Of a DNA stretch of 52,029 nt, positions 1-7,635 are shown piece by piece. Within the stretch, counting starts at the first letter, position 1. The number at the start of each line of letters is the position of its first letter. The stretch spans positions 1 to 52,029 of the forward strand of contig JAGBGU010000060.1 in NCBI GenBank assembly GCA_017935785.1. The letters run 5' to 3'. The stretch comes from Bacteroidaceae bacterium (GTDB lineage Bacteria > Bacteroidota > Bacteroidia > Bacteroidales > Bacteroidaceae). Both the position numbers and the translations under genes were made by a program. Under the pieces are notes generated by a model. It made no database searches and was not told the DNA's origin. It worked only from the letters and a program-made list of their open reading frames with translations.

Positions 1-432
1 GAAGAGAAGCCTAAGCTGGAAGTTCATTTCCTGGGCATCGGCATCCGCAAACAGCAGACAGCCCGTCTCGTATTTACCTCAAAGGTTGGCCGCGGCATCA
101 AGGCTACAGTCGTAGACCTCGGCAACCGCTTCCGTCTCATCTCTCAGGAAGTTGAGTGTATCGAGCCCAAGCCCATGCCCAACCTTCCCGTTGCATCAGC
201 GCTCTGGATTCCCCAGCCCACATTCGAGATTGGCGCAGGCGCCTGGATTCTCGCCGGCGGCACACACCACAGCGCATTCTCTTACGACATAAACGAAGAA
301 TACTGGGAAGACTTTGCAGAAATCGCAGGCATAGAGTATGTGAAAATCAACAAGAACACCACCATCAGCGATTTCAAGCAGCAGTTGCGCAACAACGAGG
401 TTTACTATATGTTGAACAAAGCTTTGATGTAA
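1..432 (+). CDS. araA: L-arabinose isomerase, 3' end (partial)
   Basis: Frame 1 is open from the first base to TAA at 430-432 and encodes the last 143 residues of a protein whose start lies outside the window. The C-terminal motif GGTHHSAFSYDI and the glycine-rich GAGAWILAGG before it match L-arabinose isomerase, whose conserved C-terminal GGxHHTxxS region contributes an active-site histidine. The enzyme converts L-arabinose to L-ribulose in the cytoplasm. The next gene is an FGGY kinase 6 bp downstream on the same strand, which fits an arabinose operon (isomerase then ribulokinase). The family call is firm; the substrate is inferred from family and neighbour. Confidence 0.85.
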   Translation, partial: EEKPKLEVHFLGIGIRKQQTARLVFTSKVGRGIKATVVDLGNRFRLISQEVECIEPKPMPNLPVASALWIPQPTFEIGAGAWILAGGTHHSAFSYDINEEYWEDFAEIAGIEYVKINKNTTISDFKQQLRNNEVYYMLNKALM

Positions 433-438
433 AGAAGT

Positions 439-2031
439 ATGACGCCCAAGCAAATAATAGAAGCCGGCAAGGCCATTCTCGGTATAGAATTTGGTTCCAC
501 CCGCATTAAGGCTGTTCTCATCGACCAGGACAACAAACCCATAGCCCAAGGGGCACACGAGTGGGAGAACCAGTTTGTGGACGGATTGTGGACCTATTCC
601 ATTGATGCCATTTGGAACGGTCTGCAGGATTGCTATGCAAACCTCTGCGCCGATGTGAAAAAGCAATACGACACCCAGATTGAAACGCTGGCCGCAATAG
701 GCATAAGCGCCATGATGCACGGCTACATGGCCTTTAACGGGCTGGAGGAGATTCTTGTCCCCTTCCGCACCTGGCGTAACACCAACACCGGAAAGGCTGC
801 GGCTGAGCTCTCCCAGCTGTTCAACTACAACATCCCCCTTCGCTGGAGCATATCCCACATCTACCAGGCCATTCTGAACGGCGAAGAGCATGTCAAGGAC
901 ATCAAGTACCTGACCACACTGGCTGGCTATATCCATTGGCAGCTTACCGGCAACTTTGTATTGGGAGTGGGCGATGCTTCGGGCATGATACCCGTAGACC
1001 CGCAGACCAAGACCTACGATGCCGAGATGGTGCAGAAGTTCGACGCTTTGGTAGCTCCGTACAGTTTCCCATGGAAGCTTATCGACATACTTCCCCAATC
1101 GCTTGTGGCTGGCGAAAGCGCCGGAATGCTTACAGAAAAGGGAGCCAAGGCTCTCGACCCCAGCGGTGTCCTGAAGCCAGGCATACCGTTCTGCCCTCCC
1201 GAAGGCGATGCCGGAACCGGAATGGCGGCAACCAATGCAGTGAAAGTGGGTACCGGAAACGTATCGGCCGGCACATCCTCATTCTCCATGATTGTGGTGG
1301 AGAAGGTCCTGTCTCAGCCTTATGAGGAACTGGACATGGTAACCACCCCCGACGGTTCACTGGTGGCTATGGTACACTGCAACAATTGCACCAGCGACCT
1401 CAATGCCTGGATAGGCCTGTTCAAGGAGTATCAGGAGCTTATGGGATTCCCGGTAGACATGAACGAAATCTACGGCCGGCTATACAACAACGCGCTTACC
1501 GGCGATGCCGACTGTGGCGGACTTATATCCTACAACTATATATCCGGAGAGCCCATCACCGGTCTGACTGAAGGACGCCCGCTCTTTGTACGTTCTGCCA
1601 ATGACAAGTTCACGCTGGCCAACTTCATGCGTTCCCATCTGTATGCCTCTATCGGTGTGCTCAAGGTTGGCAACGACATCCTCTTCAACAAGGAGAAAGT
1701 GCAGGTAAGCCGCATTACCGGCCACGGCGGACTGTTCAAGACCAAAGGCGTAGGCCAGCGCATTCTGGCTGCAGCCATCAACTCCCCCATTTCCGTTATG
1801 GAGACTGCCGGCGAAGGCGGCGCCTGGGGTATCGCCCTATTGGCAGGGTATCTGGTAAACAATCCGGAGAAGAAGAACTTTGCAGACTATCTGGAGGACG
1901 TTGTGTTTGCCGGCAACACTGGCACCGAAATAGCTCCGACAGCCGAGGACGTGGCTGGTTTCAACGTCTGGATTGAGAACTACAAGCGCGGTCTGGCCAT
2001 AGAGCAGGCAGCTGTAGCCAACAAGGCATAA
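439..2031 (+). CDS. araB: FGGY-family carbohydrate kinase, probable L-ribulokinase
   Basis: A 530-residue sugar kinase. The N-terminal phosphate-binding motif [15 protein letters not shown] lies at about residues 15-29, and the C-terminal domain carries the FGGY-type motifs [14 protein letters not shown] (about 426-439) and AGEGGAWG (about 455-462). FGGY kinases phosphorylate sugars with ATP; the position 6 bp after an L-arabinose isomerase points to L-ribulose as substrate. Length is normal for the family. Xylulokinase is the main alternative on sequence alone. An inverted repeat follows at 2061-2096 and may end the transcript. Confidence 0.8.
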   Translation: MTPKQIIEAGKAILGIEFGSTRIKAVLIDQDNKPIAQGAHEWENQFVDGLWTYSIDAIWNGLQDCYANLCADVKKQYDTQIETLAAIGISAMMHGYMAFNGLEEILVPFRTWRNTNTGKAAAELSQLFNYNIPLRWSISHIYQAILNGEEHVKDIKYLTTLAGYIHWQLTGNFVLGVGDASGMIPVDPQTKTYDAEMVQKFDALVAPYSFPWKLIDILPQSLVAGESAGMLTEKGAKALDPSGVLKPGIPFCPPEGDAGTGMAATNAVKVGTGNVSAGTSSFSMIVVEKVLSQPYEELDMVTTPDGSLVAMVHCNNCTSDLNAWIGLFKEYQELMGFPVDMNEIYGRLYNNALTGDADCGGLISYNYISGEPITGLTEGRPLFVRSANDKFTLANFMRSHLYASIGVLKVGNDILFNKEKVQVSRITGHGGLFKTKGVGQRILAAAINSPISVMETAGEGGAWGIALLAGYLVNNPEKKNFADYLEDVVFAGNTGTEIAPTAEDVAGFNVWIENYKRGLAIEQAAVANKA

Positions 2032-2060
2032 ACGGAGGTCTGCCTCCCCTATCCTATTTC

Positions 2061-2096
2061 TTCCTCCCGAGGCAGTTTTCTTTTCCTCGGGAGGAA
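2061..2096 (+). terminator. Hairpin after the kinase gene
   Basis: Perfect 12-bp arms (ttcctcccgagg at 2061-2072, cctcgggaggaa at 2085-2096) with a 12-nt loop, 30 bp after the stop codon. There is only a weak T stretch (attt) after the right arm, so Rho-independent function is uncertain. Smaller dyads follow at 2105-2126 (TTCTG/CAGAA) and 2131-2144 (CCCGG/CCGGG), with centres 22 bp apart, recalling the palindrome arrays elsewhere in the window. Confidence 0.5.
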
Positions 2097-2235
2097 ATTT
2101 CACGTTCTGCATTACACATAACAGAAAAAGCCCGGACAACCGGGTTTGTACAACCAGAAAAACATACACACTTTATCCCAACCAGTTTAAATTTTTCCAA
2201 CCTTTGTGGTACATAATTCGTAAAATCCCATAAAA

Positions 2236-3522
2236 ATGCTTGAAAAACTTTTTGGATTCAATCCGCAGAAACATTCAGTAAGAACTGAAATTATGGCAGG
2301 AATCACCACCTTCCTTACCATGGCCTACATCTTGGCCGTAAACCCCAGCATCTTAAGCGAAACCGGCATGGACAAAGGGGCCCTGTTTACCACCACCGTC
2401 ATCATGTCAGCATTGCCAACCATTTTCATGGGGCTTTACGCCAAATTGCCGTTGGCCTTGGCACCGGGCATGGGGCTGAACGCATTCTTTGCCTATACCG
2501 TCTGCATGATTATGGGATATTCATGGCAATTTGCGCTGACGGCCGTCTTTCTTGAAGGCCTGGTCTTCATCCTGCTTACGGTAACCAACCTGCGCGAAAA
2601 GATAGTGGACGTTATTCCAGAAACATTGAAAAATGCCATCAGCGCAGGTATCGGTCTTTACATAGCCTTTATCGGACTTAAAAGTGCGGGCATCATCGTA
2701 AACAACGAAGCCACGCTGGTAAGCCTGGGCAACCTGGCCTCCGGCTCTGCCCTGTTAGGAGCCATCGGCATTGTGCTTACTTCCGTCCTGTTGGTTAAGA
2801 ACATAAAAGGAGCCTTGCTTTTCGGCATTCTTTTAACTACGCTTATCGGTATTCCACTGGGAGTGACTAACTTTGAAGGCATATTCAGCATTCCCCCTTC
2901 AGTAGAACCGATATTTCTGAAATTTGAATGGGACCAGGTACTTACAAAGGATATGGTCATCATAGTGTTCACCCTTTTGTTTGTAGACCTTTTCGACTGC
3001 ATCGGAACAGTAATAGGCGTAACCAACCGTGCAGGAATGGTAAAGGCAGACGGAAAGATTCCCAAACTAAAAGAAGTGTTTGTGGTTGACTCCGTATCCA
3101 CAACCGCAGGAGCCGTTATGGGCACAAGTACCGTGGCTGTGTATGTAGAAAGCGCAGCCGGAGTGAACGAAGGCGGAAGAACCGGACTGACAGCAACAGT
3201 AACAGGCGTATGTTTCCTGCTGGCCCTGTTCTTTGCTCCGCTCTTCCTTGCCATCCCCGCAGCAGCCACAACACCTGTGCTCGTCCTGGTCGGCCTCATG
3301 ATGATGGGATCTGTACAGAACGTTAACTTCACGGATTATTCCGAAGCCATACCGGCATTCATCTGCATTCTGTTCATGCCACTCTCCTACAGTATCTCCG
3401 ACGGCATAGTATTGGGTCACTTGAGCTATATCTTCATAAATCTCTGTAGCGGAAACTATCGTAAGATGAGCATTGGAATGTACATCCTGGCCGTGTTCTT
3501 CCTGCTCAAGTTTATGGTGTAG
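2236..3522 (+). CDS. NCS2-family purine permease (AzgA/PbuG type)
   Basis: A 428-residue integral membrane protein with about 12-14 hydrophobic segments. The N-terminus (LFGFNPQKHSVRTEIMAGIT), followed by TTFLTMAYILAVNP and the glycine-rich LALAPGMGLNAFFAYT, is typical of the AzgA subgroup of nucleobase transporters that import adenine, guanine or hypoxanthine with protons. The LFVDLFDCIGTVIGVTNRAG stretch (about residues 250-270) is also a family hallmark. The gene stands alone: 204 bp from the kinase upstream and about 730 bp from the next, convergent gene. I found no convincing purine riboswitch in the upstream gap. The exact nucleobase cannot be read from the sequence. Confidence 0.88.
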   Translation: MLEKLFGFNPQKHSVRTEIMAGITTFLTMAYILAVNPSILSETGMDKGALFTTTVIMSALPTIFMGLYAKLPLALAPGMGLNAFFAYTVCMIMGYSWQFALTAVFLEGLVFILLTVTNLREKIVDVIPETLKNAISAGIGLYIAFIGLKSAGIIVNNEATLVSLGNLASGSALLGAIGIVLTSVLLVKNIKGALLFGILLTTLIGIPLGVTNFEGIFSIPPSVEPIFLKFEWDQVLTKDMVIIVFTLLFVDLFDCIGTVIGVTNRAGMVKADGKIPKLKEVFVVDSVSTTAGAVMGTSTVAVYVESAAGVNEGGRTGLTATVTGVCFLLALFFAPLFLAIPAAATTPVLVLVGLMMMGSVQNVNFTDYSEAIPAFICILFMPLSYSISDGIVLGHLSYIFINLCSGNYRKMSIGMYILAVFFLLKFMV

Positions 3523-3682
3523 CCGCAAAAGTCACCCATAATTCCGCCTGCCATTCTTTGTATAGAAGGCACAACTTATGCAGACCTTATTATCGAATGC
3601 AAAATTCCCGCTTATGAGTCTTACGTCAGATACAAGTAAAAGTGTTTTCCGATACAACTGAATTTGTATTTTCTATTAACTG

Positions 3683-3791
3683 AACAAGTTTTTTGTCAAC
3701 GATAAAAAACTTGTTTCATTGTTTGGAACACATATTTCATTATTTGAAACATGTGTTTCATACTTTGAAATACATATTCCAAACTTTGGAA
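3683..3791. repeat. Phased palindrome array A (21-bp spacing)
   Basis: Four dyads of the form TTTCA-n5-TGAAA, with arm variants, lie at 3714-3728, 3735-3749, 3756-3770 and 3777-3791. Their centres are 3721, 3742, 3763 and 3784, exactly 21 bp apart. The fourth has changed both arms together (TTCCAAA C TTTGGAA), so the symmetry is kept although the sequence differs. A longer inverted repeat with perfect 12-bp arms (3683-3694 and 3704-3715, centre 3699) precedes them almost in phase, and a GTTTCAT/ATGAAAC hairpin lies at 3881-3899. The array sits between the 3' end of the purine permease and the convergent membrane-protein gene. Confidence 0.8.
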
Positions 3792-4146
3792 CAAAACTTT
3801 TACCACAGAGAAAATACTTTTATAGCACTGTCCTACAACAATTTAAGCACTATGTTTCAACAATGTATTAACAATGCTTTGTTTCATAGCCCATGAAACG
3901 CATTAAACAGGAACTATTATCAGCTTTATTTCATTGGTTTTCCTCACGCAAATCCCGCCAAACATTAGTTACTGACCGTTGAGTACCAATTATCATTCCG
4001 AATTTAACCGTTCACCCTAACCATACCTCGTTCTAAAAAAATCGATGATTGAAGGTGAATAACTTGTTTCAGGATTTCTGCATGAGCCTATATTAATGTA
4101 TCACCCGGACAGCGTGTTTTGTTATATAGAAGATTCTACAAATGCG

Positions 4147-4208
4147 ATTAAAGACAGCCATTGGTTTTGCCACCATTTTTACGGCCAAAGCCAATTGCTG
4201 TCTTTAAT
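4147..4208. repeat. 62-bp near-perfect inverted repeat
   Basis: Outer arms ATTAAAGACAGC (4147-4158) and GCTGTCTTTAAT (4197-4208) pair perfectly. Inside, ATTGGTTTTGCC pairs with GGCCAAAGCCAAT apart from one mismatch and one bulge, leaving a short T-rich loop. It lies 45 bp beyond the 3' end of the minus-strand membrane-protein gene. No strong T-run follows on either strand. It could be a terminator of unusual length, a small hairpin RNA or a remnant of a miniature mobile element; nothing in the sequence decides. Confidence 0.55.
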
Positions 4209-4252
4209 CTTTATTGCCTGTTAACTTCATGACTGCCGCCAGTCAATATCGG

Positions 4253-4666
4253 TCAGTCAAAGATTTCACTCTTGGCGTATCCTTTTATTGTCTTATTATA
4301 TTCCAAAAGGAAGAATACAAGATGGACAAACAAGCCAATACCCCAGCACATAGCACCGATTGTCATACTCTTAAGGGTTTCTGTCTCCCACCCCATATAA
4401 TGAGCCGCATAACCTACACCCACACATAAAAGGAATGTGACAAGATGGTATCTGAATCCTATGTCATGAATACAATTGTCTTCCGTTTCCATTTCTCCGA
4501 AGTGCCAGCCGGCAAAGAACATAAGACAGAAATAAACGACCGAACAAAGCACAGAACCTGTCCAACTACCCATTCCGATACACAAATTTAGGGCATAACG
4601 AAACAGCACTGTCAATAACAACGCACTAATGGCGAATTGTCCCAATCTGAATGTCAATACTTTCAT
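4253..4666 (-). CDS. Small four-helix membrane protein of unknown function
   Basis: Encodes 137 residues with four hydrophobic segments: about 8-24, 35-55, 72-92 and 100-122. They are separated by short loops, one with an acidic HFGEMETEDN stretch. I do not recognise a family. The gene starts 7 bp after the stop of the PadR-like regulator and is surely cotranscribed with it. Such PadR-membrane-protein pairs are often stress- or drug-responsive, with the regulator repressing its own operon, but that role is inference from context. ATG is at 4666-4664. Confidence 0.75.
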   Translation of the reverse strand: MKVLTFRLGQFAISALLLTVLFRYALNLCIGMGSWTGSVLCSVVYFCLMFFAGWHFGEMETEDNCIHDIGFRYHLVTFLLCVGVGYAAHYMGWETETLKSMTIGAMCWGIGLFVHLVFFLLEYNKTIKGYAKSEIFD

Positions 4667-4673
4667 AACTCAG

Positions 4674-5036
4674 TTAAATTAAAAGATTATTAATAGATTC
4701 TTTTGTAAAGATCAAAATATTCCGTTCCACAAAGCGTCTAAAAAGTTCACGCCCCGTATCTGTAAGATAATAATATTTCCTGTCCGGACCTTTGCTCACT
4801 CTTCTGCTTTCAAAAGCAACTATTTCCAAATGCTGAAACTTACGCAGGTTTCTATACAGGCTTTGTTCCTCACAGGACATTGTACCTTCCGACATCTTTT
4901 CCACAAACTCTTTAATCTCCTCCACACATTTTTTGCCTTCCTTCAATGACAGAAAAACCCAAAAGGTAAGTTGCCCTTTCTTGTAAGTTTCCTCCCAAGC
5001 ATTTAGCAGTTCAATTATCACAGAATTATCACCCAT
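4674..5036 (-). CDS. PadR-like winged-helix transcriptional regulator
   Basis: Encodes 120 residues from ATG 5036. The protein has PadR features: an N-terminal helix region (QLTFWVFLSLKEGKKCVEEIKEF), a recognition-helix area (SLYRNLRKFQHLEIVAFESR), a wing with GPDRKYYYLTDTGRELFRRF (about residues 82-101), and a short C-terminal helix. PadR proteins bind operator DNA as dimers and usually repress neighbouring genes. The partner here is the membrane protein 7 bp downstream. A near-ideal promoter lies upstream (5078-5108), giving a leader of about 38 nt. The ligand is unknown. Confidence 0.8.
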   Translation of the reverse strand: MGDNSVIIELLNAWEETYKKGQLTFWVFLSLKEGKKCVEEIKEFVEKMSEGTMSCEEQSLYRNLRKFQHLEIVAFESRRVSKGPDRKYYYLTDTGRELFRRFVERNILIFTKESINNLLI

Positions 5037-5077
5037 AATCAATAGTATTCTTTATGTATTAAACAACTTGTATAATG

Positions 5078-5108
5078 CAAAGGTAATAATAGTTTTCTTA
5101 ATGCCAAA
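5078..5108 (-). promoter_or_regulatory. Promoter of the padR-like operon
   Basis: On the minus strand, TTTG (5108-5105) and TACCTTTG (5085-5078) are separated by 19 bp, an exact match to the Bacteroides -33/-7 consensus. Transcription should start near 5074, about 38 nt before the ATG. Confidence 0.75.
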
Positions 5109-5159
5109 TATATTGAGCCGTATTTATGATTATTTAACAAAATAAACTACATTACAGAA

Positions 5160-5204
5160 AAGAACAACCTCCGAAACTGTATTGAAGTTTTGGAGGTTAT
5201 TCTT
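5160..5204 (-). terminator. Terminator of the ParE toxin operon
   Basis: Two 19-nt arms (5160-5178 and 5186-5204) pair with two mismatches around a 7-nt loop. The toxin stop codon (5199-5197) lies inside the first arm on the minus strand. On that strand the hairpin is followed by a T-rich TTCT run, as expected of an intrinsic terminator. Confidence 0.65.
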
Positions 5205-5520
5205 GTTTTACATCTTGAAGCAGACTTTGAGGTTCTTGTCTGACATCCCAAAAACGAATGATGTAAATGACATCTTGAATCGCATCAAGTCTGTATATCA
5301 TCTTAAAATGCTCATGAACAACAAAGGAACGATACTCGTACAAGTTTCCATTTAACTCTGGCTCTATCTTGCCCATGTAAGGAAATGAGATTAATAGTCG
5401 TTCAAAATCCTTCACGCTTTGATAAAAACATCTTGTCGTTTTTGCCCCAAAGGTAACGTACCCATACGCAAGAACCTTATCTAGTTCTTTTACAGCAACC
5501 TCTCCCCACACTACTCGCAT
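5197..5520 (-). CDS. RelE/ParE-family toxin
   Basis: A 107-residue protein with the compact ParE/RelE layout: N-terminal helices (VAVKELDKVLAYGYVTFGAKTTRCF), a SFPYMGKIEPEL linker, and the strands YEYRSFVVHEHFKMIYRLD and DVIYIIRFWDVRQEP. These resemble the ParE subgroup, which targets gyrase, more than mRNA-cleaving RelE, but the target cannot be assigned from sequence. Its start overlaps the end of the upstream antitoxin gene by 10 bp, the usual coupled arrangement. A terminator overlaps its 3' end. Confidence 0.82.
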   Translation of the reverse strand: MRVVWGEVAVKELDKVLAYGYVTFGAKTTRCFYQSVKDFERLLISFPYMGKIEPELNGNLYEYRSFVVHEHFKMIYRLDAIQDVIYIIRFWDVRQEPQSLLQDVKQE

Positions 5521-5831
5521 AGCCAGGGATATTTACGTTCCAATTCAGAATGTAAACGTTCACTTGAAACAACTTTTCCTTTCTCGATGTTCTCCTCGGC
5601 TTGGGTTATCCATTGCCGTGCTTCATCCCAAGTGAAAGGCCGGAAACCGTCACCCAATTCTCTGAAGTCAGCATTGATAAAGGTATCACCAGTTTCATCA
5701 TCACACGAAACTTTCCCTTGATAATTCATCTGTGCTGTTTGCTCGTATGCTACAGCCGGTTCGTTTGCCATCTGAGGGTTCTCTTCGTTCTGGAGATAGG
5801 GTTTTGTATTTATATCCTGCATATCTATCAT
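5511..5831 (-). CDS. Antitoxin partner of the ParE-like toxin
   Basis: An acidic 106-residue protein when started at ATG 5831. The C-terminal half (PFTWDEARQWITQAEENIEKGKVVSSERLHSELE) is helical with a VVSSERLH segment typical of the ends of small antitoxins that wrap the toxin. The N-terminal half is polar and low in conserved features, so no DNA-binding fold can be named. An upstream codon in frame (5870) would lie inside the promoter, so 5831, or the next ATG at 5822, is preferred. The overlap with the toxin gene supports the role. Confidence 0.72.
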   Translation of the reverse strand: MIDMQDINTKPYLQNEENPQMANEPAVAYEQTAQMNYQGKVSCDDETGDTFINADFRELGDGFRPFTWDEARQWITQAEENIEKGKVVSSERLHSELERKYPWLCE

Positions 5832-5840
5832 TTTCTTTCG

Positions 5841-5871
5841 CAAAGGTAACAATTTATTTCCACAAACCAAA
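5841..5871 (-). promoter_or_regulatory. Promoter of the ParE-type toxin-antitoxin operon
   Basis: TTTG (5871-5868) and TACCTTTG (5848-5841) are 19 bp apart on the minus strand, an exact consensus match. Initiation should occur near 5837, leaving only about 5-6 nt before ATG 5831. The message is close to leaderless, and an upstream start codon is excluded. Confidence 0.75.
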
Positions 5872-5896
5872 CGCTATGAATACTTTTCTCTGAAAC

Positions 5897-6475
5897 TTAC
5901 GGAAAAAGCCGGCGATAGTAATCGGCTTTCTTGGCAAGGGAAAGCGGATAGGCACGGGAAGTGCTGGGCATACGCCACCAGCACAGTTCGCGACCGAAGA
6001 CTTGCAGACGTACACAATCGCCTATTGCCGGTAAGGAGACGAGGGATTCTGAATGTTGCTGCAACTGCATGAGCAGTTCCTCGCTTGCCTTTCCGCCAGT
6101 GGTTACAATGGTGTGGCATTGGGGCATCGGGGACAACAACCGGGCTACGGAAGAAGGCTCCAGTATCTGCAAATGGGCATCGCTGGCATTGTCCTGCAAA
6201 CGGCATACCCGATAGGCGGTATCAAAGAATGCCAGTCCCTGCGCCGATGCAAACTCCTTAATGCGGGCCTCATCAAAGCGTTTCTCTCCCGACACCACAA
6301 AATGCTGCGCATCATCATGGAAAATCAGTCCCATAATGCGCCAAAAATCGTTTATCCAGTTGGGGTAAAAGAAATCCATGCTCCACCGTTCGCGCGGAGG
6401 CGGAAAGCTGCCCAGGAAGAGGATGTGTCCGTTCTCGGGCAAAAAGGGTTGCAAAGGGTGTGTTTCAACAGTCAT
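5897..6475 (-). CDS. Uracil-DNA-glycosylase-superfamily DNA glycosylase
   Basis: Encodes 192 residues from ATG 6475. The motif HILFLGSFPPP, followed by DFFYPNWINDFWRIMG, matches the UDG superfamily nucleotide-binding loop (GSxP) and uracil pocket. The C-terminal WWRMPSTSRAYPLSLAKK corresponds to the second DNA-binding loop (MPSTS). These enzymes remove uracil or mismatched bases from DNA by N-glycosidic cleavage. It belongs to a Bacteroidetes group related to Mug-like glycosylases; precise lesion specificity is unknown. The -7 box at 6490-6483 means that an upstream ATG (6481) would lie at the transcription start, so 6475 is chosen. Confidence 0.78.
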   Translation of the reverse strand: MTVETHPLQPFLPENGHILFLGSFPPPRERWSMDFFYPNWINDFWRIMGLIFHDDAQHFVVSGEKRFDEARIKEFASAQGLAFFDTAYRVCRLQDNASDAHLQILEPSSVARLLSPMPQCHTIVTTGGKASEELLMQLQQHSESLVSLPAIGDCVRLQVFGRELCWWRMPSTSRAYPLSLAKKADYYRRLFP

Positions 6476-6482
6476 ATCCATG

Positions 6483-6516
6483 CAAAGATAAATAAAAAAC
6501 ACGAAATAAGACCAAA
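6483..6516 (-). promoter_or_regulatory. Promoter of the UDG-family gene
   Basis: TATCTTTG (6490-6483) is an exact -7 box on the minus strand. TTTG at 6516-6513 lies 22 bp upstream, slightly longer than ideal. The expected start site is around 6479, about 4 nt before ATG 6475. Confidence 0.6.
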
Positions 6517-6608
6517 CGCAAGATGTCAAAAAACAATTATCTCCCCTATACATTATATATAATGGATATATAATAGCCGCTTTTGCTTGCCGATAGAATT
6601 TTTTGTTG

Positions 6609-6616
6609 TACCTTTG
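6609..6616 (+). promoter_or_regulatory. -7 box upstream of the Gfo/Idh oxidoreductase
   Basis: TACCTTTG is an exact Bacteroides -7 element. CTTG 19 bp upstream is a one-mismatch -33 box. The predicted leader is about 32 nt and contains AAAGGA 8 nt before the start codon. Confidence 0.6.
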
Positions 6617-6651
6617 GCAAGAAAAGGTTTTACAACATAAAAAGGAACGAC

Positions 6652-7635
6652 ATGAAAATAAGTATAGTTGGAACAGGAAAGATTGCCGACGAAGTGATGC
6701 AGATGCTTCACAAGGATTTTGCCGGCAAGATTGAAGTGACGGGAGTTTTCGCCCGTCCCCAGAGTGAAGAAAAAGCCCGCGAACTGTGCAAGCGCACGGG
6801 ACACCCCGATGCCGTGGTATATACAGACTATGAGCAGATGCTCCAAGAATGCCCTGCCGATATGGTATACATTGCCAATGCCAACCATGTGCATTACCAG
6901 TATGCCCTTAGATCATTGGAAACCAAGCACCATACCATTGTAGAGAAGCCCATTACCACCTCGCGTGTAGAGACTGAGATGCTCTACGATGCGGCCATAC
7001 AATGGGGTGTGCTCTGTCTGCCGGCATTCAGTCTGCTATATATGCCTTTGTACGAGAAAATCTATGAGATACTGCCGCAATTGGGTCCTGTTCACATGGT
7101 TCAGGCCAACTATGCCCAATACAGCAGCCGTTACGACCGCTATCTGAAAGGCGACATAGCGCCCGTTTTCGACCCCGAACAGGCCGGCGGCGCGCTGATG
7201 GACCTGAACATCTACAACCTGTGCTTTGTCATCGGCCTGTTCGGACAGCCTCGCACCATGCACTATCTGGCCAACCGGGGCTACAACGGAGTGGACGTAA
7301 GCGGAACGCTGGCACTGCACTATCCTGGTTTTGTAGCCACACTCAGCGCCGCAAAGGATTGTGACGGACACAATTTCGGTTGCATACAGGGAGAAAAGGG
7401 CTACATAGAGATTGAAGGCAGCGTAAGCGTGATGGCTCGCATGAAACTTTGTCTGCGCGGGCAAGAACCCGTCATATACGAAGCTGAAGCCGGCCGGCAC
7501 AGGCTGAACTATGAATTTGAGCAGTTCAGGCGCATCATTGACGATCCGGGCGAATGCCGCATAAACATTCCTCTGGTGAGCCGTGTGGCACAAATAATCT
7601 CCATGAGTCTGGAACGCATGAATTCTCTGACATGA
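6652..7635 (+). CDS. Gfo/Idh/MocA-family NAD(P)-dependent oxidoreductase
   Basis: A 327-residue protein starting with the Rossmann dinucleotide-binding sequence MKISIVGTGKIADEV (GxGxxA at 6-11) and carrying the family motif EKP at about 98-100 (HHTIVEKPITTS), whose lysine is catalytic in relatives. Members oxidise or reduce sugars, inositols or similar polyols; the substrate here cannot be assigned. The start is ATG 6652, preceded by AAAGGA. The gene end overlaps the start of tex by ATGA, indicating translational coupling. Confidence 0.85.
   Translation: MKISIVGTGKIADEVMQMLHKDFAGKIEVTGVFARPQSEEKARELCKRTGHPDAVVYTDYEQMLQECPADMVYIANANHVHYQYALRSLETKHHTIVEKPITTSRVETEMLYDAAIQWGVLCLPAFSLLYMPLYEKIYEILPQLGPVHMVQANYAQYSSRYDRYLKGDIAPVFDPEQAGGALMDLNIYNLCFVIGLFGQPRTMHYLANRGYNGVDVSGTLALHYPGFVATLSAAKDCDGHNFGCIQGEKGYIEIEGSVSVMARMKLCLRGQEPVIYEAEAGRHRLNYEFEQFRRIIDDPGECRINIPLVSRVAQIISMSLERMNSLT

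Noticed and set aside
2032..2235. Purine riboswitch upstream of the nucleobase permease.
   Set aside because: I could not find the conserved three-way-junction and loop sequences; only simple hairpins are present.
3693..3896. A 67-codon frame with repeated FHxLxHIF motif.
   Set aside because: It is produced by the 21-bp palindrome array; no RBS or promoter, and the repeat explains the amino-acid periodicity.
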